This document shows positions 51,825 to 60,977 of a stretch of DNA of 64,000 nucleotides, one piece after another. Numbering within the stretch: position 1 is the stretch's first letter; the number at the start of each line of letters is the position of its first letter. The translations under genes and the position numbers were made by a program. The notes beneath the pieces were generated by a model. The model was not told the origin of the DNA. It ran no database searches and saw only the letters and a list, made by a program, of their open reading frames with translations. This DNA comes from Microbacterium oleivorans (GTDB taxonomy: Bacteria; Actinomycetota; Actinomycetes; Actinomycetales; Microbacteriaceae): assembly GCF_001691565.1 (NCBI RefSeq), contig NZ_MAYO01000002.1, forward strand, positions 430,449 through 494,448, in the 5' to 3' direction.

Positions 51825-53485
51825 CCGACACGACCACGAACCGCACCGTCCGAGCGGACCGGGGCAACACGCGAACCGCGAAGAGCTGGGGCGCCGAGGC
51901 GGCGAAGCGGATGCTGATGAACAACCTCGACCCCGAGGTCGCCGAGCACCCCGAGGACCTCGTCGTCTACGGCGGCACGGGCAAGGCGGCGCGCTCGTGG
52001 GAGGCGTACGACGCGATCGTCCGCACCCTCGACGAGCTCGAGCCTGACGAGACCATGCTCGTGCAGTCCGGCAAGCCGGTCGGCGTGTTCCGCACGCACG
52101 AGTGGGCGCCGCGCGTGCTCATCGCGAATTCGAACCTCGTCGGCGACTGGGCGACGTGGCCTGAGTTCCGCCGCCTCGAGCACCTCGGCCTCACGATGTA
52201 CGGCCAGATGACGGCGGGCTCCTGGATCTACATCGGCACGCAGGGCATCCTGCAGGGCACGTACGAGACGTTCGCCGCCGTCGCGCGTTCGCTCGGCCGC
52301 GACTCGCTCGCCGGCACGCTCACCCTCACCGGCGGCGCGGGCGGCATGGGCGGCGCGCAGCCGCTCGCCGTCACGATGAACGGGGGAGCGGTGCTCGTCG
52401 TCGACGTCGACGAGTCGCGCCTGCGTCGCCGCGTCGAGCACGGCTACCTCGATGAGCACACCGCCGACCTCGACGTCGCGATCGAGCGGGCCCTCGCTGC
52501 GAAGGAGGCGGGCGAGGCGCGCTCCATCGGCGTCGTGGGGAACGCGGCAGACGTGTTCCCCGAGCTGCTGGCCCGCGGCATCCCGATCGACATCGTCACC
52601 GATCAGACGAGCGCGCACGATCCCCTCGCCTACCTGCCGTCGGGCGTGGCGTTCGAGAACTGGAAGGCCGAGGCGTCGGCCGATCCGGAGGGCTTCACCG
52701 AGCGGTCCCGCGCCTCGATGGCGCGGCACGTCGAGGCGATGGTCGCGTTCCAGGATGCCGGGGCAGCGGTCTTCGACTACGGCAACTCGATCCGCCGTGA
52801 GGCCGAGCTCGGCGGGTACGACCGCGCGTTCGCGTTCCCCGGTTTCGTCCCGGCCTACATCCGCCCGCTGTTCGCGGAGGGCAAGGGGCCGTTCCGGTGG
52901 GTGGCGCTGTCGGGCGATCCCGAGGACATCGCGAAGACCGACCGTGCCGTCGCGGAGCTCTTTCCCGAGGATGCCGCCTTGCACCGCTGGCTCGAGAAGG
53001 CGGCCGAGAAGGTGCAGGTCGAGGGTCTGCCCGCCCGCATCTGCTGGCTCGGGTACAAGGAGCGACACCTCGCCGGGCTGAAGTTCAACGAGATGGTCGC
53101 GTCGGGCGAGCTGTCGGGTCCGATCGTGATCGGCCGCGACCACCTCGACGCCGGGTCGGTTGCGAGCCCGTATCGCGAGACCGAGGCGATGGCCGACGGG
53201 TCCGACGCGATCGCGGACTGGCCGCTGCTGAACGCCCTGCTCAACACGGCGTCGGGAGCCGCGTGGGTCTCCATCCACCACGGCGGCGGCGTCGGCATCG
53301 GACGCTCGATCCATGCCGGCCAGGTCACCGTCGCCGACGGCACGCCGCTCGCCGCCGAGAAGCTCGCCCGGGTCCTCGTGAACGATCCCGGCACGGGCGT
53401 CATGCGCCACGTCGACGCCGGCTACGACCGGGCGAAGGAGGTCGCCCGCGAGCGCGGCCTGACCGTCCCGATGCTGGACGCGTGA
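51821..53485 (+). CDS. hutU: Urocanate hydratase HutU
   Basis: A 554-residue urocanase converting urocanate to imidazolonepropionate with tightly bound NAD+. The NAD-binding loop [20 protein letters not shown] and the C-terminal [19 protein letters not shown] are hallmarks. The family Cys/Thr active-site region is intact ([15 protein letters not shown]). Overlaps hutH by ATGA and is followed by hutI after one base. Confidence 0.96.
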   Translation: MTDTTTNRTVRADRGNTRTAKSWGAEAAKRMLMNNLDPEVAEHPEDLVVYGGTGKAARSWEAYDAIVRTLDELEPDETMLVQSGKPVGVFRTHEWAPRVLIANSNLVGDWATWPEFRRLEHLGLTMYGQMTAGSWIYIGTQGILQGTYETFAAVARSLGRDSLAGTLTLTGGAGGMGGAQPLAVTMNGGAVLVVDVDESRLRRRVEHGYLDEHTADLDVAIERALAAKEAGEARSIGVVGNAADVFPELLARGIPIDIVTDQTSAHDPLAYLPSGVAFENWKAEASADPEGFTERSRASMARHVEAMVAFQDAGAAVFDYGNSIRREAELGGYDRAFAFPGFVPAYIRPLFAEGKGPFRWVALSGDPEDIAKTDRAVAELFPEDAALHRWLEKAAEKVQVEGLPARICWLGYKERHLAGLKFNEMVASGELSGPIVIGRDHLDAGSVASPYRETEAMADGSDAIADWPLLNALLNTASGAAWVSIHHGGGVGIGRSIHAGQVTVADGTPLAAEKLARVLVNDPGTGVMRHVDAGYDRAKEVARERGLTVPMLDA

Positions 53486-53486
53486 C

Positions 53487-54719
53487 GTGGCGACGCTGTT
53501 CACCGGCATCTCCGAACTGACGACGAACGCGGATGCCGCCGCCCCGACCGCGACGATCGCCGAGGCCGCGCTCCTCGTCGACGGGGGGCGCGTCGTGTGG
53601 TCGGGTGCGGCCGCTGACGCCGAGACAGCAATCGCAGGCCGAGACAGCGGTCTGTCGCCGCTGTCTCGGGCCGCCGCTGCTGTCTCGCGGTCGGAGGTCG
53701 AGGTCACGCGCGTCGATCTCGGCGGTCGCGCCGTGATCCCGGGATTCGTCGACAGCCACACGCACCTCGTCTTCGCCGGCGACCGGGCGGACGAGTTCGA
53801 GGCTCGGATGACGGGCACCCCGTATGCCGCGGGCGGCATCCGGCGGACCGTGGCGGCGACGCGGGCGGCGACCGATGACGAGCTGCGTGCTCGGCTGGCG
53901 GCCCTCGTCGCCGAACTGCACGCGCAGGGCACGACCACGTTCGAGGTGAAGACCGGCTACGCGCTGACGGTCGACGGCGAGGAACGTCTCGCCCGGCTGG
54001 CGGCAGAGGTCACCGATGAGGTCACGTACCTCGGCGCGCATGTGGTCCCCGAGCGGACCGACCGCGACGCGTACGTCGACCTCGTCTGCGACGCCATGCT
54101 GGCCGCGGTCCGCCCCCACGTGCGCTGGGTCGATGTGTTCTGCGAACGGGGTGCGTTCACCGCGGCCGAGAGCGAGCGGATCCTCCGTGCCGGAGCTGAT
54201 GCGGGCCTCGGCGTGCGGGTGCACGGCAATCAGCTCGGCGAAGGACCGGGGGTGCAGCTCGCGGTGCGACTCGGCGCGGCATCCGTCGATCACTGCACCC
54301 ACCTGACGGACGCCGACATCGCGGCGCTTGCGGGTTCGAACACCGTCGCAACGCTCCTCCCCGGCGTCGAATTCTCGACTCGGCAGCCGTACCCCGACGC
54401 GCGCCGCCTCATCGACGCCGGTGTGACCGTCGCGCTCGCGAGCGACTGCAACCCCGGGTCGAGCTTCACGAGCTCGATGCCGCTCATGATCGCGCTCGCA
54501 GTGCGCGAGATGGGCATGACCGTCGGTGAGGCGGTGTGGGCGGCGACGGCGGGGGGAGCGCGGGCGCTCCGCCGCGACGACGTCGGTCACCTCGGCGTGA
54601 GCGCACGCGCCGATCTGGTCGTGCTCGACGCGCCGAGCCGGCGCCACCTGGCCTACCGCCCCGGCGTGCCGCTCGTGCACCGCGTCTACCGCGGCGGCGG
54701 GGAGCTCAGTCCGCGCTGA
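53487..54719 (+). CDS. hutI: Imidazolonepropionase HutI
   Basis: A 410-residue amidohydrolase that opens the imidazolone ring to formimidoylglutamate. Metal ligands lie in [12 protein letters not shown], and His residues follow in RVHGNQL and VDHCTHL, with the Asp in [10 protein letters not shown]. Between the N-terminal beta strand ([11 protein letters not shown]) and [14 protein letters not shown] there are about 25 extra residues, coded by a nested palindrome. GTG start is one base after the hutU stop. The 3' end overlaps the convergent sixA-like gene by 14 bp. Confidence 0.95.
   Translation: MATLFTGISELTTNADAAAPTATIAEAALLVDGGRVVWSGAAADAETAIAGRDSGLSPLSRAAAAVSRSEVEVTRVDLGGRAVIPGFVDSHTHLVFAGDRADEFEARMTGTPYAAGGIRRTVAATRAATDDELRARLAALVAELHAQGTTTFEVKTGYALTVDGEERLARLAAEVTDEVTYLGAHVVPERTDRDAYVDLVCDAMLAAVRPHVRWVDVFCERGAFTAAESERILRAGADAGLGVRVHGNQLGEGPGVQLAVRLGAASVDHCTHLTDADIAALAGSNTVATLLPGVEFSTRQPYPDARRLIDAGVTVALASDCNPGSSFTSSMPLMIALAVREMGMTVGEAVWAATAGGARALRRDDVGHLGVSARADLVVLDAPSRRHLAYRPGVPLVHRVYRGGGELSPR
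53620..53688. repeat. Nested palindrome inside hutI
   Basis: Inner arms CCGAGACAGCGG (53639-53650) and CCGCTGTCTCGG (53658-53669) are perfectly complementary, with a 7-nt loop. Outer arms CGAGACAGCA (53621-53630) and TGCTGTCTCG (53678-53687) also pair. The core GAGACAGC thus occurs twice in each orientation. The insert is in frame. Confidence 0.92.
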
Positions 54720-55188
54720 CGTCCCGCGGGGTGTCGAGGTTCCAGCGCGCCGGAGGGGTCGCCGTCGCGACGTCCCAGTCGTCGGTGTCCCACACGAACG
54801 TCGCGACGGCGCACGTCGGCATGGCACCGATGACCCCGTCCGAGAGTTGCTCGGCGAGCACGGTCATCCCCGGGTCGTGGGCGACGACCACGACGTCGGT
54901 GACGCCGCTCGCCGCGGCCGCCGCGAGCAGCCGCGATCCGGGCGCGCCGTACAGTCCCTCATCGGTCTCGACCGGCGCGCCGAGAGCGTCGCCGAAGACC
55001 TGTGCGGTCGTACGCGCACGGACCGCCGTCGACGACAGGATGCGCGCAGGTCGCACGCCCGTCGCCGCGAGGCGCCGAGCCATGACCGGCGCGTCGCGGC
55101 GACCCCGGTCGTTCAGGGGACGCTCGTGGTCGTCCTGCCCGGTGCCCCAGTCGCTCTTGGCGTGACGGACGAGGATGAGGGTGATCAT
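54706..55188 (-). CDS. SixA-like histidine phosphatase
   Basis: A 160-residue phosphohistidine phosphatase-superfamily protein. The catalytic RHG-type motif is [10 protein letters not shown] (His9), the second Arg is in [13 protein letters not shown] and the late catalytic His lies in VVVAHDPGM. The length matches SixA, which removes phosphate from histidine residues of phosphotransfer proteins. It overlaps the hutG stop (ATGA), and its 3' end overlaps hutI by 14 bp on the opposite strand. Confidence 0.88.
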   Translation of the reverse strand: MITLILVRHAKSDWGTGQDDHERPLNDRGRRDAPVMARRLAATGVRPARILSSTAVRARTTAQVFGDALGAPVETDEGLYGAPGSRLLAAAAASGVTDVVVVAHDPGMTVLAEQLSDGVIGAMPTCAVATFVWDTDDWDVATATPPARWNLDTPRDVSAD

Positions 55189-56063
55189 GCGAGTGCCCTT
55201 CCGGCGAGGAGTTCGAGGACGCAGAGCGCGGCGAGTCTGACGGTGCGGCCGTCCGCGGCATCCGCGGTCGCGTCGACCTCGACGATGTCGGCGCTCACGA
55301 CGCGCTGGTCGCCGGTCGCTGCGCGGACGAGCGCGCGGAGCTCCCACGCCTCGAGTCCGCCGGGGACGGATGCCGGGCACCCCGGCGCGACGGAACGGTC
55401 GCACACGTCCACGTCGATGTCGAGGTGCACGTCGCCCGTGGATCCCGCGACGGCGAGGGCCTGGATCATGACGTCCTCGGCGCCGCGGCGGCGCACCTCG
55501 TCGAGGGTGATGACGGTGATGCCGAGGTCGGCGGCGCGCTGCGCGTAGGCGACGGAGTTGGCGAAGTCGGCGATCCCGATCTGCACGATCCGCCTCGGGT
55601 CGAGACCGTCCTCGACGAGGCGGCGCACGGGCGAGCCGTTCGAGATGCCGTCGCGCAGATCGAAGTGCGCGTCGAGCGTGATGAGACCCGACACCCCGGC
55701 GCCCTGCGCGGTCGCGTAGGTCACGGAGTTGTCGCCGCCGAGCGCGATCACGAGATCGGATGCCGCGCGCAGCTCGCGAACGCGGTCGCGCACCCGCGCC
55801 TCGCCCTCGGGGCCGTCCGGGTCGTCGACGTCGCCGGCGTCCGCGATGCGGAGGGCCTCGTTCAGGTCGACAGCGGGCGGACCGATCAGGGTCGGGCTGA
55901 ACCGGCGCAGCGCCTCTCGGACGGCCGCCGGCGTCGCGTGCGCACCGGTGGGCGAGAGGGACGTGCGGAAAGCAGGCAGGCCGAAGATCGCGGCATCGAC
56001 CCGCCCGTCCGGTGCGGGCCAGTCCCCGGCGCGCGGCCAGAGGGGGTCGACGGACAGCGCCAT
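55185..56063 (-). CDS. hutG: Formimidoylglutamase HutG (arginase family)
   Basis: A 292-residue ureohydrolase-fold enzyme predicted to hydrolyse formimidoylglutamate to glutamate and formamide, the last hut step. Metal motifs are DAHFD (Asp131, His133, Asp135) and DIDVDVCDRSVAPG. The first motif reads GGDNS (Asn112), where arginases and agmatinases have GGDHS or GGGHS, so one Mn ligand is changed. Location beside hutHUI supports the hutG call over agmatinase. Coupled to sixA downstream. DUF445 ends one base upstream of its start. Confidence 0.87.
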   Translation of the reverse strand: MALSVDPLWPRAGDWPAPDGRVDAAIFGLPAFRTSLSPTGAHATPAAVREALRRFSPTLIGPPAVDLNEALRIADAGDVDDPDGPEGEARVRDRVRELRAASDLVIALGGDNSVTYATAQGAGVSGLITLDAHFDLRDGISNGSPVRRLVEDGLDPRRIVQIGIADFANSVAYAQRAADLGITVITLDEVRRRGAEDVMIQALAVAGSTGDVHLDIDVDVCDRSVAPGCPASVPGGLEAWELRALVRAATGDQRVVSADIVEVDATADAADGRTVRLAALCVLELLAGRALA

Positions 56064-56064
56064 G

Positions 56065-57336
56065 TCAGGGGAGCAGCAGGTGGGCGACGGTGAAGATCAC
56101 GAGGCCGGCGAGGGCACCCACGATCGTGCCGTTCAGGCGGATGTACTGGAGGTCGCGGCCGACCTGCAGCTCGATCTTCTGGCTCGTCTCGTCGGCGTCC
56201 CACTTCTCGACGGTGTCGGTGATGATCGACGCGATGTCGTGGCGGTACCGGTCTACGAGGAAGACCGCGGCGTCCGCGATGCGCCTGTCCACCCGCGCCT
56301 GCAGCGCGGTGTCGGTTGCGAGACGGTCGCCCAGGTCGCCGAGAGCGGCGGTGACGCGGCGGCGGAGCGGGCTCTCCTCATCGGCGAGCGAACGCAGGAG
56401 ACCCGCTTTCGCGGTGTTCCAGGCGTCGGCGGCGAGGGCGCGGACACGCGGGCTGTCGAAGACGGCGCTCTTCGCACCCTCCAGCCGGCCGATGGTCTCG
56501 GGATCGTGCTGCAGGTTGTCGGAGAGTCGTTCGAGGTACTGGTCGAGCGCCTTCCGCGCGGGGTGCTCCGGGTCGCGCTGCACGGCCGCGACGAACTTCG
56601 TGGCCTCGTGATAGACGGTGTCGTCGACGAGCCGCATCGCGACGGAGGGCACCCACGACGGCAGGCGGCGTGAGACGAGACCGTCGAACGCTTCGCGGTT
56701 CGCGTCGAGCCAGCGGGCGATGCTGTCGACGCCCAAATCGACCGCGCCGCGGTGGGCGTCGGCATCCACCACCCGCGACAGCCAGGTGCCGAGCGAGGGA
56801 CCCCACGACGGCGACAGCAGGTGCTCGTGCGCGAGGTCGCTGATGAGGTCCTGCACCTCATCGTCGCTGAGAGCCGTGAGGATGCCGGAGGCCATCGTCG
56901 AGGCCTCGGCCGCCACCGTCTTCGCGTGAGCGGGATCCTGCAGCCAGGCGCCTGCGGTGCGGGCGATGTTCGTGGACTCGAGCTTCTGACGGACGACGCC
57001 GCCCTCGAGGAAGTTGGTCTCGACGAATTCGCCGAGGGTGCGTCCGATCTCGTCTTTGCGCCGCGGGATGATCGCCGTGTGGGGGATCGGGATGCCGAGC
57101 GGATGCCGGAACAGGGCCGTCACCGCGAACCAGTCCGCGAGTGCTCCGACCATGCCGCCCTCGGCCGCGGCGCGCACGTAGCCCCAACCCGAGAGGTCCT
57201 TCTCGAGGATGAACGCGATGACGAAGACGATCGCCATGAACAGCAGGGCGCCGAGGGCCACCGCTTTCATGGTGCGGAGCCCGCGGTACCGCTGCTGGTC
57301 AGCGGTGCTCAGCGAGCCATACGGGATGCGGGCCAT
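56065..57336 (-). CDS. DUF445 family membrane protein
   Basis: A 423-residue DUF445 (YjiN-like) protein. Two TM segments are seen: near residues 25-45 (AVALGALLFMAIVFVIAFIL) and at the C-terminus (TIVGALAGLVIFTVAHLLL). The conserved AEGGMVGALADWFAVTALFR, with HPLGIPIPHTAIIPRRKDEI, and a long helical cytoplasmic region lie between. Function unknown. A CAGGAT -10-like box ends 6 nt before the ATG (57343-57348), so it may be leaderless. It probably co-transcribes hutG and sixA. Confidence 0.9.
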   Translation of the reverse strand: MARIPYGSLSTADQQRYRGLRTMKAVALGALLFMAIVFVIAFILEKDLSGWGYVRAAAEGGMVGALADWFAVTALFRHPLGIPIPHTAIIPRRKDEIGRTLGEFVETNFLEGGVVRQKLESTNIARTAGAWLQDPAHAKTVAAEASTMASGILTALSDDEVQDLISDLAHEHLLSPSWGPSLGTWLSRVVDADAHRGAVDLGVDSIARWLDANREAFDGLVSRRLPSWVPSVAMRLVDDTVYHEATKFVAAVQRDPEHPARKALDQYLERLSDNLQHDPETIGRLEGAKSAVFDSPRVRALAADAWNTAKAGLLRSLADEESPLRRRVTAALGDLGDRLATDTALQARVDRRIADAAVFLVDRYRHDIASIITDTVEKWDADETSQKIELQVGRDLQYIRLNGTIVGALAGLVIFTVAHLLLP

Positions 57337-57377
57337 TCGGCCATCCTGCCACGGTGGCCATCAGGCGCCGCGGCGGC

Positions 57378-58535
57378 TCACGGTTCTACCGGCCCCAGCC
57401 ACGCGTTCGCAAGCGCGCTGTGCACCGACTCGGGGTCGGAGGGGTGGAACATCCCGGCGAGCACGTCGCGGTAAAGCCGGCTCAGCTCGTTCCGCGTGAA
57501 GAAGGACGACCCGCCCGCGACGAGCATCGCGTCATCGACGACCTGCTTCGCCGTCGTCGCGGCGCGGTGCTTGATCGCGGACAGCTTCGGGAACCACATC
57601 GCGCCGTGGTCGGCGAGGTGGTCGACGTCGGAGGCGAGGGACTCGACCTGCACGGGCAGGGAATCGTAGGCGAGCGCCATGTCGGCGACGCGCCACCGGA
57701 TGTCGGGGTCCTGGCTGTACGTGCGACCGGTCTTCTTCGAGGTTCGTCCCCGCGCCGTCTCGACCGCCAGGTCGAGGGCGCGGCGGGCGATCCCCGTGTA
57801 GACCGAGGCCAGCAGGATCTCGAAGGCGCTGAAGATCCCGAAGACGAGCGGATCGGGGCTCGGCCCGACCGGCAACCGGCGGACGATCCGGTCCGCCGGG
57901 GCGACGGCGCCGTGAAGCTCGGTCGTCCGGGACTGGGTGCCCCGCATCCCGAGGGTGTCCCAGTCGTCGCGGGTGACGACCGCGTCGCTCCGCGGGACGA
58001 AGCCGAACACGAGCCGCGGGTCCTCGGGGTCGGACGTGTCGAGGCCGTGCAGCCCCAGGTGCGTCCACACGGGCGCGAGCGACGTGAAGATCTTGGTGCC
58101 CGTGAAGGCATACGAGCCGTCGGGCCGGGGCGCGGCATCCGTGTCACTGCCGAACAGCACGAGGTCGTTCCCGGCCTCGCTGATGCCGAACGCGAAGACC
58201 TCGCCCGCCGCGGCACCCTCCTGCACGAAGCGGAGCGCGTCGTCGCCGCGGTCGGCCATGACCTTCGCGACGCCCGTCCAGACGAGGTGCATGTTGATCG
58301 CGAGCGCCGTGGCGGGAGCGGCACCGGCGAGCCGCTGCTGCAGGACGGATGCCTCCCGGAGCCCGAGCCCCGCCCCGCCGAGCTCGGTCGGCACGAGGAT
58401 CCCGAGGTAGCCCGCCTCGCGCAGCTCGGCGAGGTCCTCGTCGGGGAAGCGGTTCTCGGCGTCGACCGAGGCCGCGCGCGAACGGATGCGCGCGAGCAGA
58501 TCGTCCGGCAGGTGCGCGGCGGGATCGAACGTCAT
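57378..58535 (-). CDS. Acyl-CoA dehydrogenase family flavoprotein
   Basis: A 385-residue acyl-CoA dehydrogenase fold. The N-terminal helical domain (LGILVPTELGGAGLGLREAS), the beta-domain FAD/substrate region (AFGISEAGNDL, TGTKIFTS) and the C-terminal helical domain (YTGIARRALDLAVETARGR) are present. The C-terminal LYRDVLAGMFHPSDPESVH resembles the DszC/TdsC-type flavin monooxygenase branch as much as true dehydrogenases. Substrate is undefined. It overlaps the alpha/beta-hydrolase gene upstream by ATGA. Confidence 0.85.
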   Translation of the reverse strand: MTFDPAAHLPDDLLARIRSRAASVDAENRFPDEDLAELREAGYLGILVPTELGGAGLGLREASVLQQRLAGAAPATALAINMHLVWTGVAKVMADRGDDALRFVQEGAAAGEVFAFGISEAGNDLVLFGSDTDAAPRPDGSYAFTGTKIFTSLAPVWTHLGLHGLDTSDPEDPRLVFGFVPRSDAVVTRDDWDTLGMRGTQSRTTELHGAVAPADRIVRRLPVGPSPDPLVFGIFSAFEILLASVYTGIARRALDLAVETARGRTSKKTGRTYSQDPDIRWRVADMALAYDSLPVQVESLASDVDHLADHGAMWFPKLSAIKHRAATTAKQVVDDAMLVAGGSSFFTRNELSRLYRDVLAGMFHPSDPESVHSALANAWLGPVEP

Positions 58536-59305
58536 GAGAGCAGCCCCCACGTCCGGATCGCGTCGAGGAGCGCCTGGGCCGCGGCATCCGGAGCATCGCG
58601 GTGCGGCGAATGCCCCGTGCCGGGGACGATCGACATCGACACCTGGGGGTTCTGCAGCACCTCGGCGGCGAGGTCGCCGGTGAAGATCGAGTAGACCGTC
58701 GGGTCGCCGGCGATGACGTGGGTGGGGACGGTGAGACGGGATGCCGCCTTCCGCACGTCCCACGGCGTGTTCTGCAGTCCCGTCTGCTCGACGGCGAACC
58801 GACTCGCCTGCTGGGCGGCGACCGCCTTCAACTCGATGTCGAGCTCGAGCCATTCGGGGTGTGCGGCCCGGACCGCGCCGACCGAGGTGTCGGCGAACGC
58901 CTGCTCCTGGCTCGCGCGCACGGCTTCGCGGTCGGCATCGGCGAGGTGGATCGCGGGGTCGACGAGCACGAGGTGGCGGGTCCAGGCCGGGTCGGCGGCG
59001 GCCCCGACCGTTGCCGCCGCGCCCCCGAGCGAGTGGCCGAGGACGAGATCCCACGGCACGCCCCCGCCGGGCTGCGTGTGGACGAGGTCGGTCGCGTACG
59101 CGGCGATCGTGTAATCAAGGCCGCGTGGGGCGGTGCCGTGGCCGCGCAGGTCGACGGCGTCGACACGCCAGCCGGCGTCGGCGAGGGCGACGGCGTACCG
59201 CCACATGAGCGCTCCGCTCGAACCGACGCCGTGGACGAGGAGGGCCTGACGGTCGCTACGGGGATCTCCCCAGCTCAGCCGGGGGAGGGTGACGGGTGAC
59301 GGCAT
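58532..59305 (-). CDS. Alpha/beta hydrolase
   Basis: A 257-residue alpha/beta-hydrolase. The oxyanion region is LLVHGVGSSGALMW and the nucleophile elbow GHSLGG. The acid and His lie around AGDPTVYSIF and PGTGHSPHRD. Possible roles are esterase, lactonase or thioesterase, perhaps on the substrate of the coupled acyl-CoA dehydrogenase. The ATG at 59305 is 6 nt after TAGGCT on the minus strand. Confidence 0.88.
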   Translation of the reverse strand: MPSPVTLPRLSWGDPRSDRQALLVHGVGSSGALMWRYAVALADAGWRVDAVDLRGHGTAPRGLDYTIAAYATDLVHTQPGGGVPWDLVLGHSLGGAAATVGAAADPAWTRHLVLVDPAIHLADADREAVRASQEQAFADTSVGAVRAAHPEWLELDIELKAVAAQQASRFAVEQTGLQNTPWDVRKAASRLTVPTHVIAGDPTVYSIFTGDLAAEVLQNPQVSMSIVPGTGHSPHRDAPDAAAQALLDAIRTWGLLS

Positions 59306-59311
59306 GCTCTC

Positions 59312-59317
59312 AGCCTA
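59312..59317 (-). promoter_or_regulatory. -10 box of hydrolase gene (leaderless)
   Basis: TAGGCT on the minus strand, 6 nt before the ATG at 59305. The divergent gene has CAGGAT at 59346-59351, 6 nt before its own ATG. Confidence 0.5.
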
Positions 59318-59357
59318 GGACGGGCCCCGCCCGTCAGCGACGGGCCAGGATGGGGGG

Positions 59358-59762
59358 ATGATCTCCACCGACCTGGCACGCGAGCTGCGCGCGAGCGGCT
59401 TGATCTGGCGTCCGCGCTCCGGCGATCGGTTCCAGCTCGACGAACCCGAGTTCGAGGCTGACGTCTACACCGTCAGCGACATGACCGTGGAAGCGCGCAG
59501 CTACCCGACCGGCGATCTGCTCGCTTTCAACGGGACGACCGAGTGGGCGCTGGACTCGGTCGCTCTCGAGGACGCGCTGTGGCTGCCGTCCGAGGCGCAG
59601 CTGCGTGAGATGCTCCGGGGCACGTTCCGGTCGCTCCGTCGCCTTCCCGACATCCACGAGGTGGAGATCGAGGTGGATGCCGCGCCCCACCGCTTCCGGC
59701 ATCCGCAGCCCGCCGACGCGTACGCGCAGGCCGTCCTGTTCCTGCTTCGTCGCGCCGCCTGA
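59358..59762 (+). CDS. Conserved hypothetical protein (actinobacterial)
   Basis: A 134-residue soluble protein: LARELRASGLIWRPRSGDRF, FEADVYTVSDMTVEARSYP, then a WLPSEAQLREML helix. Similar proteins are widespread in actinomycetes and are sometimes mislabelled as pilus assembly CpaE; it has no ATPase motif. Starts 6 nt after CAGGAT, probably leaderless. Function unknown. Confidence 0.75.
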   Translation: MISTDLARELRASGLIWRPRSGDRFQLDEPEFEADVYTVSDMTVEARSYPTGDLLAFNGTTEWALDSVALEDALWLPSEAQLREMLRGTFRSLRRLPDIHEVEIEVDAAPHRFRHPQPADAYAQAVLFLLRRAA

Positions 59763-59771
59763 CCCGCCCGC

Positions 59772-60977
59772 TCAGGTGATGAGCGGGACCGGCTCGGTGT
59801 CCGGGATCGGACTCGCGTCGCGGCCGCGCAGGTCGGGGAAGCCGCGGACGAACACGGCGGCGACGACCGCACCGGCGACGGCGAACCCGGATGCCGCGAT
59901 GAACGCGCCGACCGAGCCCACGCCGTCGATGAGGAAACCGGCGACCGCGGAACCCGCCGCCGCGCCGATGAGCTGACCGGTGCCGATCCACCCGTAGGCC
60001 TCGGCCGTCTCGCTGAAGCGGACGCTCGCACTGGTGATCGCGAACATGACGGCGAGGGCGGGGGCGATCCCGAGACCGGCGACGAAGAGCGACGCGCCCA
60101 TCCACCAGGCGTTGAGGCTGATCATGACCAGCGAGACGCCGACGGCGACGATCGTGAGACGACGGGCCATCGCCCAGCGGCCGATCGGGATGTGGCCGAA
60201 GCCGAGACCGCCGGCGAGGCTGCCGACGGCGAAGACGGCCAGGACGATCCCCGCCTCGAGCCCCTCGTGCCCGAACGAGGCGACGACGCCGGCCTCGACG
60301 GCCGCACATGCGCCGATCAGCAGGAAACCGGTCACGGTCGACAGGAGCACGACGGGCTTGCCGAGGACCCGTCCGAAGCCGCGTCGGCTGCGAGGGATGC
60401 GGACGCGCCCCACCTCGGGCGAGGCGATGAACCACGTGCACCCGCCGATGAGGATGACGACGATCAGGAAGAGTGCCGGAACCGTACCCACCTGCGTCGC
60501 CACGAGAGTGATGAGGACGGGGGCGAAGATCCAGATGATCTCCTGCAGGCTGGCATCGAGCGAGAAGAGGGGCGTCAGCTGGCGCGACGTCACGATCTTG
60601 GGATAGATCGTCCGCACGGCGGGCTGGACCGGGGGATTGGCGATACCGGCGATGAAGCCGAAGACGATGAACCCCGGCATCCCGAACGGATTGATCGCGA
60701 GGGCGAGGACGGCGGCCGCGCAGACGGCGGCAGTGAGGGTGAGGACGCGGCGCATGCCCCAGATGCCCATCCACCGGCTGGTGACGGGCCCGGAGATGGC
60801 CTGTCCGATCGAGAGGGCGGCGAGGACGACGCCCGCGTAGCCGTACGACCCGGTCGACTGCTCCACGTGGAGGAGGACCGCGAGGCTCGTCATCCCGCTC
60901 GGGAACCGTGCCGTCAACTGTGCCGCGATGATGCGCGCGACACCCGGTGCGCGCAGGAGCTCCGAGTATCCCGCCAC
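59772..60977 (-). CDS. MFS transporter
   Basis: A 401-residue, 12-TM major facilitator. GTG start (AGYSELLRAPGVARIIAAQL) 6 nt after TAGATT on the minus strand. The central loop is around residues 195-215 (VGRVRIPRSRRGFGR). Charged and small-residue motifs (GYAGVVLAALSIGQAISGPV) match drug-efflux-type MFS without a clear substrate. It ends 9 bp after the convergent conserved hypothetical gene. Confidence 0.88.
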   Translation of the reverse strand: MAGYSELLRAPGVARIIAAQLTARFPSGMTSLAVLLHVEQSTGSYGYAGVVLAALSIGQAISGPVTSRWMGIWGMRRVLTLTAAVCAAAVLALAINPFGMPGFIVFGFIAGIANPPVQPAVRTIYPKIVTSRQLTPLFSLDASLQEIIWIFAPVLITLVATQVGTVPALFLIVVILIGGCTWFIASPEVGRVRIPRSRRGFGRVLGKPVVLLSTVTGFLLIGACAAVEAGVVASFGHEGLEAGIVLAVFAVGSLAGGLGFGHIPIGRWAMARRLTIVAVGVSLVMISLNAWWMGASLFVAGLGIAPALAVMFAITSASVRFSETAEAYGWIGTGQLIGAAAGSAVAGFLIDGVGSVGAFIAASGFAVAGAVVAAVFVRGFPDLRGRDASPIPDTEPVPLIT

